Assembly: GCA_036345935.2 (NCBI GenBank)
Contig: JADWOT020000297.1
Location: forward strand, 1-64,000
Source of the DNA: Taenia hydatigena
Lineage: Eukaryota > Platyhelminthes > Cestoda > Cyclophyllidea > Taeniidae
Reading direction: 5' to 3'
DNA: 64,000 nt
Shown here: piece by piece, positions 1-12,339 of the stretch
Layout of the letters: each line of letters opens with the position of its first letter
How positions within the stretch are numbered: position 1 is the stretch's first letter
Made by a program: the position numbers and the translations under genes
The notes under the pieces: generated by a model
What the model saw: the letters and a program-made list of their open reading frames with translations, nothing else
Databases searched by the model: none
Told to the model about the DNA's origin: nothing

Positions 1-2560
1 ATTCGAACACGAGTGGCATATTTACACAAAAAGGTACATCCCTTTGTGCATAATTTATTACTAATCATTGTTGTATTCGAGCAATCATTAACATCACTTT
101 GACGCACTACCGTATAATCACTAGCACAGTTAATCTGCGTAAATTTTAGTAGCCCTACCAATGGATGAATTAACTGACTTCCTTCATTTGCTCTCTGAGC
201 CCTCTTGTAAAACAGAATTTGTCTGTATCAACAACTGAAAAGGCTAGGGTGAAGAAACATGCATTTAATGCTAACAATGGTTTTTGCTAAAATATGCCTA
301 AGCACAGCTGGCATTTCTTCCAAGCCAATGTAATTCTATCCAAAATTTTGATCAGCTGTAATCTTAACACTGATATCAATAGCTATTGCTAAAGTTGGCT
401 TTTTGCCTAACGAATAGCCTTGGCATATATCCGGCGGTATACATGAAAATTTGGGGTTTGCTAAGTTTGTTGTTGCTGTTTGCGGCTTGCACTTTTCTTT
501 AAAGGAAGCGGATGTGTGATTATCCATTATAAAGCGTGTTTTATTTGTTCACTTTGTGTATGTCTAGAAGCATAGCCTGACGTGAAAGTGTGGTTAGGGT
601 TTCTAGGCTTGCTGCATTCATAGTTTCTGCATTGCCTGTAATGGCATGCTGGAATTCTTTTGTCTGCTTTAATCTAATACTAGTAGCGACATTGTCCTTC
701 TTGGCTTAGGTGACTTGTTGCAATATGGTTAAGTTTGCTTGCTTTTGCGGGTGCAAGTTCCTTTCAGATTAAGACAAATGGTGAGGGTTCGGATTTTCTT
801 GTTGGTTACGCGTCTCATTTGTATGCATGAAGTAACTTGTCGAACCATTCCAGACGATTCTAAGGTAGCGTTTGAGGTTCTACAACAATTGTTGTAAAAG
901 GCCATAAAGTTGAAACTAGGAAATATGTTGGGAAGAACTGATAGATGATGCAACAATTGTGGAATGTAGTTCTCTGTGTCTTGATTTGGCCTCTATTGCA
1001 TCAGCGGATTCAAAAATGTGAATTTTTAGTAATTCTATCAGTTAAACGTGAGGGTTCGCTTACAAGAAAATGGCTCGCGATGCCTCCTTACCTATGATTC
1101 AGTCCAGATAACTGTTGTTGACTTTGATGAAAAGTAAGCGCAAGCACTCACGTGCTGACTTTGGCTAATAAATCCAGAAATTCATTTTTTCCTGATGGCT
1201 CTAAAACAAACACTAATGAAAATATTCTATTGTTGGGGTTAGAAAGGATGCATTATGATTTAGTCTTCAAAGTGCCGAAGCGTCAGCTTGTGCAGTATTT
1301 TCGCTCTGCTATCTAATTTGAGCTTTTTATTGTAGGGATTTCATCTTGGTGTAGGTAAACCTCGTGCAGTCGGTCAAAGCTAAAATAGAGTTGGAAGAAT
1401 TTCTTCATAGGGACACTTTTTTCGTCCTCTTGAAAGGCCTTCGCTCTCCGTTTCTCAGCTGCAGAGGTTGATGAGGACGTCTACTCTGTACGATGCAGTC
1501 TGCGCTTCTTCGTCGTCCATATTGACAGCGTGCACTTCATTCGGCGCTCCTTGCATGGGGCAGCGAACCACAGTCTCATGGCAGCGAGTACGTGCGTGGA
1601 GACGAACAATCAAAAGGCTGTTTCATCGGTGAAACTACGGGTGTCAACTACTCGACCCCTTTCTCATCTCCTTGCTGAGTCGTGGGTGCCGCTGATGCTT
1701 TGATGACTGTCGCCCAGTAGTAGCTACAGTAAGTGTTTGCCCCCCCTCCCCCCGCACCAACGCAACACATTTATTGTCCTTACTTTTTTAAACAGGCTCG
1801 ACGCCAACCATGTATTGTTAGTTTCTTATCGGTTTGTAATAATTGGCTGAATATAAGGTAGTAAGGTAGGCGTGGGATCATTTTTGGCAAGGAAATGCAC
1901 TTATCTTTTTGTGAACAATTTTTTGATGTCGATTGAATAATGAGGCACCTGGGCTGTGGTAAAGCTGTTGTGATAAAGGTGGGTGAAGTCTTGTTGCGTG
2001 AGCTAGTCATCTCTTCTGTAGTGTGCTGTATATTTTCGTTTTTTCAGACGCGTTTTCGATGGTGGGTATTTCTTGACCCAAACGGAAGCGAGCCGATGCA
2101 ACACGTAGGATTGTAGTGTTTTCTGTTCTTTAAAGCCCCTGTGACTCATTCTTTTTGCATCATGATTCATTTCACTTCTCTCTTGTGTTCTCGTTGTATT
2201 TTTGCCATTCGCTTCTACTTCACCATGACCCTACTTTTCTTACAGACAATGAATGTGATACGGCAAAGGCAGTGATCAACAGCCAATTGCTGAACCTACA
2301 CCCCTCAACCACCTTCAGCCTCGTGCTGCAGCACTATCATCGCGACCACGAAGCCGGAGATCGCTGGCGGTCTCCTCGACAGCTCAGTCTCCTCTGCCTG
2401 TATGGTACTCATCATCTACGCAGACGGAGTATAAAGGTTTACGACCAGTGTGTCTTTGACGTTGCCTCTCTTGTTGGATGTCCAGCCCATCAAATTCCTC
2501 GCTGCAGTGGTAACTCTTACCCGTTAACCCTCCACTTCTGTGCACTCTTTTTGTTTGAAG

Positions 2561-2799
2561 CGGCGCGGGTTCATGCCACCATTAATGAGTGGTCAGTTGT
2601 TACTGCATCTGAAAGTGAAATCACATTAGCTGATGGTTCTGCTACTATCGCTACTTCCTCGTTGCCTGTCTGTGAAGTTATGGATTTGGTTGCACGGACT
2701 GTGGAAGTGGCGAAACCTGACGAACATGTGGTTCTCGCTGTTCGTTGATGCCTTGCAGGAGGGAAGAAAAGGGAGTTTGAGACTTGCGTTGTCCAGAGT
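2561..2799 (+). pseudogene. RA-like exon, unit A copy with a nonsense codon
   Basis: Same 239-nt exon as in unit B: acceptor TTTTTGTTTGAAG, then reading phase 1, ending at donor GTAAGTTT. It carries INEWSVV and, later, CEVMDLVARTVEVAKPDEHVV. Codon 2746-2748 is TGA where both B copies have CGA, and the frame would otherwise stay open to the donor. The upstream frame from 2155 (197 codons) reads through the acceptor and probably includes intron. RA domains bind activated Ras-family GTPases; this would be the inactive A copy. Confidence 0.5.
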
Positions 2800-3597
2800 G
2801 TAAGTTTCTCTTCCTACACCATGTATTGATGGTAAATCTAATCTGGGCATTTGATTTTCTTGCTTTCTTTAAGTTAGCCGAAAGCTGCTGAAGATTTTTA
2901 CCAGTTGGCTGTTGCCTTGATGCAGTTTTGGATTTCACTGCGCATGAGTTACTCTTTGGCAAAATTAGTGGGCCTTGTTGACTAAGACTCTAGTATATCG
3001 GGAATGGTGCCTGATTGTCGAATATGGGCGATCGTATCGTACAACGAACTCGTGTTTAGACAACCCAATCGGGTGACTTAAATAGTCAGGATGTCGAAGT
3101 TCTCGATTGATAACTTTGAGTTTCACTCGTTCTGATTTTGTGCCGCGGTTGTGATATAACCTGCTACTAAAATTAGTCAACCCTATGCAAACTGTCTTGC
3201 GTCGTTTTTAAATGCCTATAATAAGCTTGAGTGGTTAAAATGGGGGAATATTTATTCGCTTATCACCTGCGGTTTTGCTGTTACCAAGTCTTAGGCTGCT
3301 TGATGATGCATTGGATGATCGTTGTATGGATGTGATGGTGTCTGCTGCTGCCGCTTTGACGGCTGCTATCCTCTGGTTGAAGGCGATGGGGATGTGGCAT
3401 ACCTCTTTTGGCTGATGTCATGCGAGACTGACGTGTGAACAACGATGCGACAGTTGGTTAATCACCCCTACGCCATCATCGAAGTGGTTGTGGTGGTGAT
3501 GATGGATGCTGAGCACATGACTGCCATTCGCATGCCAGAAGGTAGGATTGATGAGCCATGTATTTGTTGCTCCTGCATCTCCTTCACGTCCCTGTAG

Positions 3598-3864
3598 GGC
3601 GATTCTCTGGCTGAGCGACTAAGTGAGAGAAAAGCTGTGATTGCTGGGGATGGAAAATTGCATCATTGTTTTCTCCTAAACGGTCCTCTCACGGGTCTGG
3701 AATGCACACCACTCTATCTCGAAAAGACTATGCTTCGTTCATATTTGTGGTGGAATGCAGATGCAGTTGTTGACAATGAATTGTTCGCTTACAAAGACCG
3801 AACGTTGGTGATGCCTTCGAACTGTCTACTCGATGGGATTTCGGTGCAACTGGGGGATGTTTGA
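3598..3864 (+). pseudogene. Second coding-like frame of the unit, A copy
   Basis: Codes GDSLAERLS, then AGDGKLHHCFLLNGPLTGLEC and, further on, WNADAVV and LDGISVQLGDV before TGA at 3862. A TAG at 3595-3597 interrupts the frame where unit B has TGG. The HHCFLL/GPLTGLEC part is faintly reminiscent of a PH-domain strand pair, too weak to name. Unit B has the opposite pattern: open upstream, two stops downstream. Confidence 0.35.
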
Positions 3865-5102
3865 GAGAAAATTCTTAAGAAGGCAATTCGAGACCATTCT
3901 TCACTACTGCAATACTTGCTTATGAGAAGGCGCATGCACGAGATTGTGGGGAGATTAGAGAAGACCGGCCTTACAATGTGTACTACTGAAGCAGGTGTCT
4001 TTTCTACATTTAAGCGACCAATATAAAGGTCAAGTGAGGCGGAGGTGCAGACACAGATGCATCGGTGGAGGATGACGGAGAAGCAGTGGTGGTGGAGTCT
4101 GTGGTACGTGGAGGATTGGCGTTGTCGTCGAACGCAGCACTGGAGGCTACGCGTGGCTAGGTGTCGGAGGGGCTGGATGCAGCCTACCGCAAACATGTCG
4201 CCTCAACTGCCGCCATTGGGACTGCCTCGGTGGTACAGGAAGTGAGGCTGGCAGAAATAGGGAAGGAGCCTTAATCGAGTCCAGGCCATTGCCATGGAAT
4301 TGGGGGCGAGAGTAGCTGAGTTCCTAGTTATGCCTGTCGTCCTATTTCACCCACATTTGTAAGCTTTTATCGTTCTCCTATTTGCCCACTCATAATACAA
4401 AGTACTCAGCAACTTCATATCAATTTGTATCCCGTGTTCACATAGCCATCTATCATTTGTTCTTCATCGCTTCATTTTCTTCGTTCACTCCTGACTTGTG
4501 TATTCAACTCAACAACTTGGTTTTACCTGCTCGATGCTGTACCGATTTTTCTGATCAAGTCATTAGGTGAATCTCGTATTAAATATTCTGGCAGTGCTCT
4601 TGGATTTGTCGCTTGTTTTGAGAGTGCCTTAAGAGTTGCCTTCGAGCTTACGTGCACAGCGTCTGCATTGGTGAGGCATGTGGTTGAAGTGTAGAGGTGT
4701 TAATATGCTTGAGGATGGAAGGGGTTGATTTGTTCAAGGTGTGCGTAAGCATCACTAATTCAGTCGACTCCAACGCAGTTGTCAAGTCTCTTGTGGCTAT
4801 TAATGAGTTTTTGCCATCTGTAGACACTGAGCGGGCGTTTAGCTCATGAGCAGATCTGGGAGAGTTAGTGAGCAATCGTCGGAACGTTGAATGTGTGCTC
4901 ACCACTTGAGGGATTGATTTGGGTGACAAGGCAAAGATGAATGCGTTTTATGTGAAGGGGGAGGGTGAAAGGCCAGTGCATGTGGCATTCTCTTCTTCCT
5001 GTACGCGCACGAAATTCAGGTGGAAGTGGTGACGCAGTAGCATTGCACTCTTCTGACTCAGAGCTGAAGACTGGCAAAGTACACTCCTTTTGTCACTTCT
5101 TG

Positions 5103-5103
5103 N
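5103..5103. other. Ambiguous base (N)
   Basis: The only undetermined base in the window. It falls exactly where unit A jumps from sequence matching B about 46290 to sequence matching B about 48714. Confidence 0.95.
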
Positions 5104-5378
5104 GTAGTGTTAAGCATTAAACGCGGCACGATGATGCAATTGGGAGGTTACATGTCGCCATCATTCACTACGGTGGTAACGAACTACCTCAATGATTGCA
5201 AACTTGTTGTCTTCGACTTTAGACACGATGCAAAGCTGCGTTGCAAAACAGCTATTCACTAAGGGCGGATTCTGTTTAAGACATGAGAGTTGTTCACCCA
5301 TTATGAGCACCTGCAACATGTGGATTTTGAGAAGAGGAGGCGATTATCCAAGAAGGCGGATCAGAGTTTGACAACAAG

Positions 5379-5669
5379 ATGAGTCTAGAATCTTTAAAAT
5401 CAAAAGCAACATTGAGTTTAAAAAATGGATTGAAACAAGAGGACGAAAGAGCTGTGCGAATTCATTTAATTAAGGTCGAACGCGGATGTGCACTGCATGG
5501 AATTGGGCTGGAGGAAGCACAGTCACCACAGCTCGAGAAGTGGTTAGCTGCGACAGGTATTGCATCTGTTGAGGCGCACTGGATTAACTTCGGACTGTGC
5601 AGTTTCGGCGGTGACGACAGGCTCATCGGTTACCTTCGAACGACCACTTCTCCATCAATTTGTGCATAA
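5379..5669 (+). CDS. Conserved 96-codon frame of unknown function, unit A
   Basis: The A and B versions align from the same Met to the same stop without an indel. Shared stretches are [26 protein letters not shown] and LRTTTS. About 25 codons differ at first or second position against about 10 third-position changes in the part I aligned, which is not what strong protein constraint gives. It could be an exon, a relic, or a shadow of the opposite strand, where the H4 fragment (5690-5809) overlaps its end. A donor-like GTAAG follows the stop in both copies. Confidence 0.3.
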   Translation: MSLESLKSKATLSLKNGLKQEDERAVRIHLIKVERGCALHGIGLEEAQSPQLEKWLAATGIASVEAHWINFGLCSFGGDDRLIGYLRTTTSPSICA

Positions 5670-5689
5670 AGCGTAAGGTTGGAGGTTGC

Positions 5690-5809
5690 CACCAGATGTC
5701 GTATAGCGGACTTCATGACGCCCTGAATGTTGTCTTGCAACACCTTCCTGTGGCGCTTGGTGCCTCCACTCCCCTGACCCTTTCCGCCCTTACTACCACG
5801 GCCACACAT
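5690..5809 (-). pseudogene. Histone H4 N-terminal fragment, left
   Basis: Begins [16 protein letters not shown], the Gly/Lys/Arg tail of H4 with one inserted Ser, then [14 protein letters not shown], keeping the basic KRHRK patch, and fades after K-AIRHL (about H4 residue 37). Of the tail acetylation lysines, positions 5, 8 and 16 are kept and 12 is Ser; the K20 position is kept. The open frame (5630-5824) continues past the homology into unrelated sequence, so a normal histone fold cannot form. Inactive relic; the equivalent place in unit B (about 20140-20215) is barely recognisable. Confidence 0.8.
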
Positions 5810-6214
5810 TGATCGTTTCAGCACTTCAGTTCGTGTGGACCAGAGTCACGGAGACTGCGACGAATGAACAAAAGCGAGGACAGAACATACACTCTGTCCA
5901 TCCATCCATTTCAAGCATCGTTCTAATTTTCATCCTTTGTGCACACCCACTTAGCATATCATTTGCCAATGTTATTTTATCAGCATCACTTTCGTTCATT
6001 AGCAGTGCAGACAGACGTACTTGAATGCGTTCACATCTGCTTGAAGAGTTTACCTGTATATGTGCACAAATGAGGAATTGACCCGCTAATTACAATAATG
6101 AATGAATAACACTTAAAAGTATAAGGTGGTGTATTAATATGACGGTAAATTATAAACAAATTCTTGTCATATTTGTTAATAGATTTGCATACGCACTTGA
6201 ACAAGTACGTGGAG

Positions 6215-6292
6215 CCTGCCCACCCACCCATCCACCATCCACCAGACTGTGGGTGCATGCGCGTGTAGGTGGGTGGGTGGGTGGGTGAGTGT
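6215..6292. repeat. C-rich/G-rich hairpin with G-quadruplex motif, left
   Basis: CCCACCCACCCATCC (from 6217) faces GGTGGGTGGGTGGGTGGGTG (from about 6267) across about 35 bases, so one strand carries both an i-motif-like and a four-run G-quadruplex-like stretch that can also pair with each other. Mirror at about 63138-63215. Confidence 0.7.
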
Positions 6293-6429
6293 TGAAGTGG
6301 ATGCGGAGAAGCACGAAATCGTCCACTAAAATGGTTGAGGCGGGGATTCGTTGGTTTGGTTTAGCTAGAACCGAATGTTGTTGCCCACTGCAACGCCTCG
6401 CCAATCACAATCACCTTTTGCGTCTCCCG

Positions 6430-8563
6430 TACATTAGTCATGCGTGAATTCCGATGGCAGCTTTCACTGGCCACTCATCAACGATGCCATGCACTGTGCC
6501 ACCTAGAGCAAAAGGAGTACACAGATGCAGCGAGTCAGTGGGCAAGAGTGAACACTGCAACAAGGAATTTGTAAAACAGACGCACAATGAGAGAGACGAG
6601 ATCAATGACACGCACCTTTTGCGCCTCCATAGAAGCGGCGCCGTCTGCGTGAGAGCAGTACGATACTGTCGCAAAAGCAGATGCCGGACGAATCGTCGGC
6701 GATCTCAAGCTGATGATCGCAATGATGATGCCGCGGCAAGAGGCTGAAAGTGGTGTGGCCATGCTAGTTCAACGATGGGGTGTAGATCACTACCTTTGCC
6801 ACATCGCACCCCTTGTCCATAAGAGGATTAGGAAGTAGAGTGAAGTCGAGTATGAAGACATTGAATGTAAGAAGCAAAGGAGTGCATAAAACTAGCGCAT
6901 GATTAGGCGTTAGGGAGTAGCCTCAAGCTCCAAACTAAGGATAATAACCTCAGACCAATCAAAAATCAGCATTCGCACGCAAGTCTCGTTGCCTAAACTC
7001 ATCATTGAAGTCGGTGCATTGGGTTCGTGATCGTATTTTTCGTGGTAGACACGGCCAACTGGACAGCAAGAGCACGCCAGTCACACCAGTTTGTTCACCA
7101 CCACAACAAGCACTTGTGGCGACTAAAAGACATCTGCACCCCTTCCAAATAGACACAACTGCAAGATTTTTTGACGTGCTTTCAATGAGTCGTGTAGCAA
7201 TTTCCGCCTCGGAGTAGTACCTTGACGATCAGTTTTCAGGGAGAAGTATCGGTCCACCGCACCAACTCACTGTCCAAGGTAATTAATGCCCATATCAATA
7301 ATCGCCTTCCCACCTCCTTTTCTAAAAAATGACGAGATTATGAAAGATTAAGAAACACCAGGTGCTAATGACAAGTCCACGGAAATCCTACGAAGACACA
7401 CGGAAGGAATGAACAAATGATTGCATGGGAATCACAGTGATAGAGCGCCACGAAAGGGAAGGCACAGAGGTTTGGGAGGGACATCACGACTCCACGTGTT
7501 CTGTCGGCTCACTTTTGTTCAACACAAGAGACACCCATCTAAAAAGGCATCTACATCGCCGAATTGTGCAGTACGCTACAACAGACGATTAACTTGCGAA
7601 TCATCGACTCAACCACTTTAACAATTTTAACGAGTCCATAACGGCCCAAACGATTTGTTGTTATACAAGCATCAAAATTGTGACAGCCGAGCTAACTAAT
7701 GAATTCGTTTTGCAAAAGTAGGTGCATTTGTCCACCGAAAATAGCTCCTGCGTCTAATTCACTGCTCTACCTTCAACCTTTCAAAAATCAGCCATTTCTT
7801 AGAAAGCAATAAGGAACAAACGTTGCGGAAATGATATCGAGCCCATTCGCTACTAATAGTGAAGGTTGAACACTTACTGTAACTCCTACTAGACGACAGA
7901 ATCACCAAGACCTCGGCTGCACCCACAGAAAAGGAAAGAGTCCAGAGTAGTGGTCAATTTTGCACTGCCGAGACAACCTTTCATGCAATCACCTCCACGC
8001 ACACACTCATCGCCATGGAGCTGCTGTTTACTATTGCATGGAGAAAGCATAAAATGCATCGCATGTTGTCAATTTGGGAAAGGAAGTTCTCAATAAAGAG
8101 GTGCGGATCCTCTCCAAATCCAGTAATCGTATATTATGGCGAGACGTTCCCCTGGCCCCTTATAATTAAAATGCAGGGAACGAGAACCTCTCCTGGAGGC
8201 AATAATTTCTAGGCTACATGCGCGAATCCTTTCAGCTCTACCGCCAGCATAGTTATTTTTGTTTCGAAATGGACCATCCACTGGCAGATGGATGAGATCT
8301 GCGTACAGAGAGGAGAAATTCTGACAAATAAAGCATTGATGAGATCACAGGAGGCATCAACTACCGCATTTAGGAAAATTTAGAGCCTACGTTACGTCGC
8401 ATCCCCTCTCACCACTTCGTCGAGATGGTTTTCATTGCTACATTTTTCTCCACCCGAAGAAAAGATTGATGATCTTCATCGAATTCGGTTTACTGATTCC
8501 ACAAGTGTCCAACTTATTCATCCGTTCGCCAAAGTCAACACGTAATCGTTCATTCTCACTTTG
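6430..8563 (-). repeat. Unit C, left arm (third diverged copy)
   Basis: Read on minus it follows A and B in order: the tract around GTGCTGACTTTGGC (A ~1155), the segment ending TAGTAGNNNTACAGTAAGTGTT (A ~1720), the TTTCATAATCTNGTC block shared with B ~42625, the block shared with A ~2250-2400, and finally the start of the RA-like exon. It lies next to A in opposite orientation, so A and C form an inverted pair. Confidence 0.75.
6440..6502 (-). pseudogene. Truncated RA-like exon, unit C left arm
   Basis: Mirror of 62928-62990: a good acceptor (TTTTGCTCTAG) then TVHGIVDEWPV, matching VHATINEWSV of unit A in the same phase, but a TGA follows after about 20 codons and homology to the rest of the exon is lost. 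Confidence 0.4.
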
Positions 8564-11500
8564 CATTGAAATTAGCGAATTTCCGCATGGTTCCCATCTC
8601 TGTCAGCCCAACAGCACTTGGGAAGAGTGAGGCGTGAGAAGGGCGATTCATTTGAAAAGAAGAGAACTGAAGCCTGAGCGATGTTTCACTTCTAGGTGGC
8701 ATCTTGGGTCGCTGTCTCTCCTTTGCAACCTTTTGATGATTTGAGCTTCTACACTACGAGAAGCTCTACTTATGTGCACAAGTTGTTTAACAAGTCGTGT
8801 AGTTTTGTTATTCCACTCATGTTCCCAACTGATTACTGCAGTTTCTGGTCTTCTACTGCAATTGCAGGCATTTAGCCAACTACCAAAAAAAGATTCCCAG
8901 TTTCAACACCCCTACTGCAAATATAAGGGTAAAATTGGAAAGACTCACCTCTCTATCTTGTGTATAGTGTGTGTCCTGTAGCTCCTCTCTCTGGCTCTCC
9001 CTCTGTGCTGTCATTTCAGTATCAAGCCGTCGAAGTTTCAGAGGACGAGGCAGGTGGAGCTCATTTGGTATGCGAGAACACGTGCCTGTTGTCCGCTCTG
9101 CACATTAGGAGACGCACGCTTTAAGAAACAAAGAAGAAAAGCAAGCACCTTTGTAATCCTTCCATGCTTAGAAGACATTTCCCCTTCATTGAACGAGCCT
9201 CACCTCTGCAAAAGGAAGTTGCATTTTCGTGGTTCAAAGGCGCAATTCAAGAAGGCTGTCTGGTGGTAAGCTTATCCTCGTCATACATAAAGGATCGCGC
9301 GGAATAGTAGGGCATTGAAAAGATCCACACAATCGTTGTGTCGTAAATACTTCTTTATCTGCTTTTCAGCGTCATCTCCTTTTCAAAATCCATTGTGGTT
9401 GTTCTGCGTCGAATGGTACGGCGGATTCGTGCTGTCAACGAGACAGAACGTAGAATGATACCGATGCATCCCACAGCAAGCGCACTCTGGCCTCAGTTAC
9501 AGTGGCTTCATTTCATCGCTGTTGTCATTGCAATGCGTCAGTCATTCCTGAAAAATTTGATAAAGAGCTATGGAGGGAGGGGTAGGATAAGGGACTAGTG
9601 TGACGACTCCACGCTACTGGCCTGGGGACCAACAAAATGCTCACCTTTGTTTCCTTGTCGATCAATGTCTTATTTGGCAAGTAGACTAATTGAGGTGTAA
9701 GAGAATTTCAAGGCTGTGTTCTCTTACACTGCCCTCTGAAATTGTGTGCTGTCACTTTACTAAGGTGGAATAAGAAGTGGCACAACCGACGATCTGCAGA
9801 AGTCTCCCGAGGTTATTCTTTGTTAAGACGAACAACGAGTAGGGTGGAGACCATCTGTTCATCTGTGATTTGTAGGCTACTGGAGAGTCTTGGAAAGAGC
9901 TGTGTGGAAATCGATGTGACTGGAAGACCATGACACCAAGACAGGATTAAAAGGTTCCCTTGATTGAACTCTGCATTTGAATAGGAGTATCGTCTTGCTG
10001 GATGAACCATTACTTCATTAGGCATCATGTTTTTTGTAGTAGAGGGTGCATAACTGTTCAATCTTCTTTTTTAATTGTTATGGCCCTCGCAGGGAGAGCT
10101 GTGCCAGAGACGAATCTAATTGTTAATCTGTTGAACCAAATCCTTTTCATGAAACATGCTCCTCTTTGAGGCTGATTTGGATCCCTTTGAATCTAACTTT
10201 GCTCCATTAGCGGTCAGTTTGAGGCTGGAGATTTGTCATGGGTAGACGGTAGTGATTGAGCCTCCGGACAGTTCTTTGCTGCGAAAGTTCGCCACCACCC
10301 TTCTGCCACCACAAATAGGGGATCGCGAGGTCGGTAGAAGATTTATTGCCATACGAAGGAACACGACCAGATGTCCGAGCCACCAGGATAGTGCTTCCAG
10401 TGGTCAAATGTACAGTTCAACTTGCGCTAGATAAGAATCGCATGAGTGAGTCCGAATGACCGCATCTATTGCCTTGGGAGTTGACTTCAAACACCCCCTT
10501 CGCATGTCATTGAGCTTGTCGGACCGCTGTTGTTGTTCTTCCGGAACCCATTCAATCCGAAATTCAACCACCTCAGCGACAAAAATGCGCGATGCATCGT
10601 CAGCATTTCCTCCATCTACGTGACAAAAGACTTGATCACAAAACAAATCCTGTATTCAGGTCTAATTTCGGTAGTTTGTCACATTCACGAGCAAAAACCA
10701 CAAAAGCGAGAGACTTAGAGGATGAGAACGGAGGCAGTTCAATCCATCATTCCCAAAAGACACTTCTTTTATTCTGGATGAAAGTTATAAAGAGCCTTGC
10801 TTTTTGTTTGCATTTTCCTCCTTTCTGCACGCTAATAAATGACGGGGAAAAGAGTTTTGTGAGAATCCACTCGCGCAAAAGTCGGAATTCATCCCTACAC
10901 CAGAATGAATGGAAATAAAATGATGCTCAAAATTTTGCGAGGCAATTGGAGCATCAAAGATCTCGGAGAGGGCCACAAATGAGGAAGCGAGGTCGGGAAT
11001 TCAGGCCACATCTTGGATCCGCAATTGCCCAGGCTAGATGGTTGGCTGGATTCGCAGACCGACCGCAGGTTCGATCGTTTAGTCGGCTGGTTGGTTGAGT
11101 ACAAACGGACAAATTGCTGCAATACGCAGACTCTGTCCACTTGGTATTTAAGTTGCTGCGCAATGCTTCGTAAATGTCACCCAAACGAGCTGCCAAAGTT
11201 AGCCCCACGTATACACTTTCACAATCCCAATTATTGCGCCAGGGGATCTAGCTGTTGCTGATACGGTTGTTTTAACTGCCGGAAGTGCACCTAGACGCCT
11301 GCTTTGTGGGATCGGCTACACCTTACTTCACTCTGGCCCTTCCTCTCTGCCTCACTTCCACCCTCCTCCCTCTATCCTTCCTTCCTTCTCTTTGCGACCG
11401 TTGGTACGGTTTTCTCTATCGTCGGCATCTCTTGATTCCATTTCAGCGTTCTCATCGTTTTTCGTTTGTGGATTAAGATCCACTTCGAGTAGTTGTTTAT

Positions 11501-12339
11501 TAAATAGCACGTGCTGAAATGAGAACCGAGGAAGGAGACTGGAATGCAGGTCTGAAGCACATTTCAAATGCATCCCTTCTGAAGCCATTACTAGAATCGT
11601 CTTTACCTCAGTTGTTACCGCAGTGTCCTCAATGGTGGGTGACATTAGCGCGCTGTTGGAAGCGTCGACACATGCGGGTAAGGCCATTCGAAATTCATGC
11701 ATGACTTATCAACCAAGAAGACGAAAAGGGTGAGTGTGATTGGCGAGTCGTGAGATGGGAGCGGAGGCGATCCATTCATCTCGACGTTAGACTTGACACT
11801 GATAAATGCGTGCTTAAGGTGAACTCAATCTATTCGCCCAAATTTAGTCGGAGTCAGTATGCTTTTGATCATTCCTCCTATAAGCAATCAATGCTATGCC
11901 CTGAACAGACAAGGGAGAGTTGCTGAAGTTGTTTCTTTCCCAATGTTATTAACGAATTGGCTTTTGGATTCCATGATTTCATTTTCAGCCACAATTTCCC
12001 ATCGTCACTCGAAAGGCACGGCCCCAATGGCGAATGTGCATGCTCTGTTAGAAGTTGGGTGTAGGAGAGGGCAGGGAGGAGGGATGATGGGAGTCACGAC
12101 TTCTGCAGTTCAACTGCATTGGCACATCCTCCATCCAAGTGGTCTCCAACCCCCATTTGTAGGCGTCCAAGTAGTGCCTGCAAAACGATTGTGGAGAGAA
12201 GGCCATGGTGTCAGCGTACTTTCATCCAATCAGGATGGTTTCTCACACGCTGTTATCGGGCCTCGCAGTTGGCGAAGATCAACGTGATTTGCTTCCGCTA
12301 CCTGCAGTTGTGCTACACAGAAGACTCCTACTCTCCTTC

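Larger units (their letters stand above)
1..5830 (+). repeat. Unit A: diverged inverted paralogue of unit B
   Basis: Collinear with 40382-49330 (plus) and so inverted to 20140-28420. The match starts at window base 1 (ATTCGAACACGAGTGGCAT at both sites), so A probably extends further left. Divergence is far greater than between the arms. Relative to B, A lacks about 670 bp at about 2205 (B 42590-43263) and the whole of B 46290-48714 at about 5103. Unit C is homologous to A over about 1130-2620. Bases 1-2100 hold only short open frames, one of which (336-527 minus) has a clear partner at 27895-28086 plus. Confidence 0.85.

Noticed and set aside
2155..2748. A single 197-codon gene in unit A
   Set aside because: It crosses a strong acceptor (ending 2560), unit B has a TGA in its middle, and only the last part aligns as an exon with B and C.
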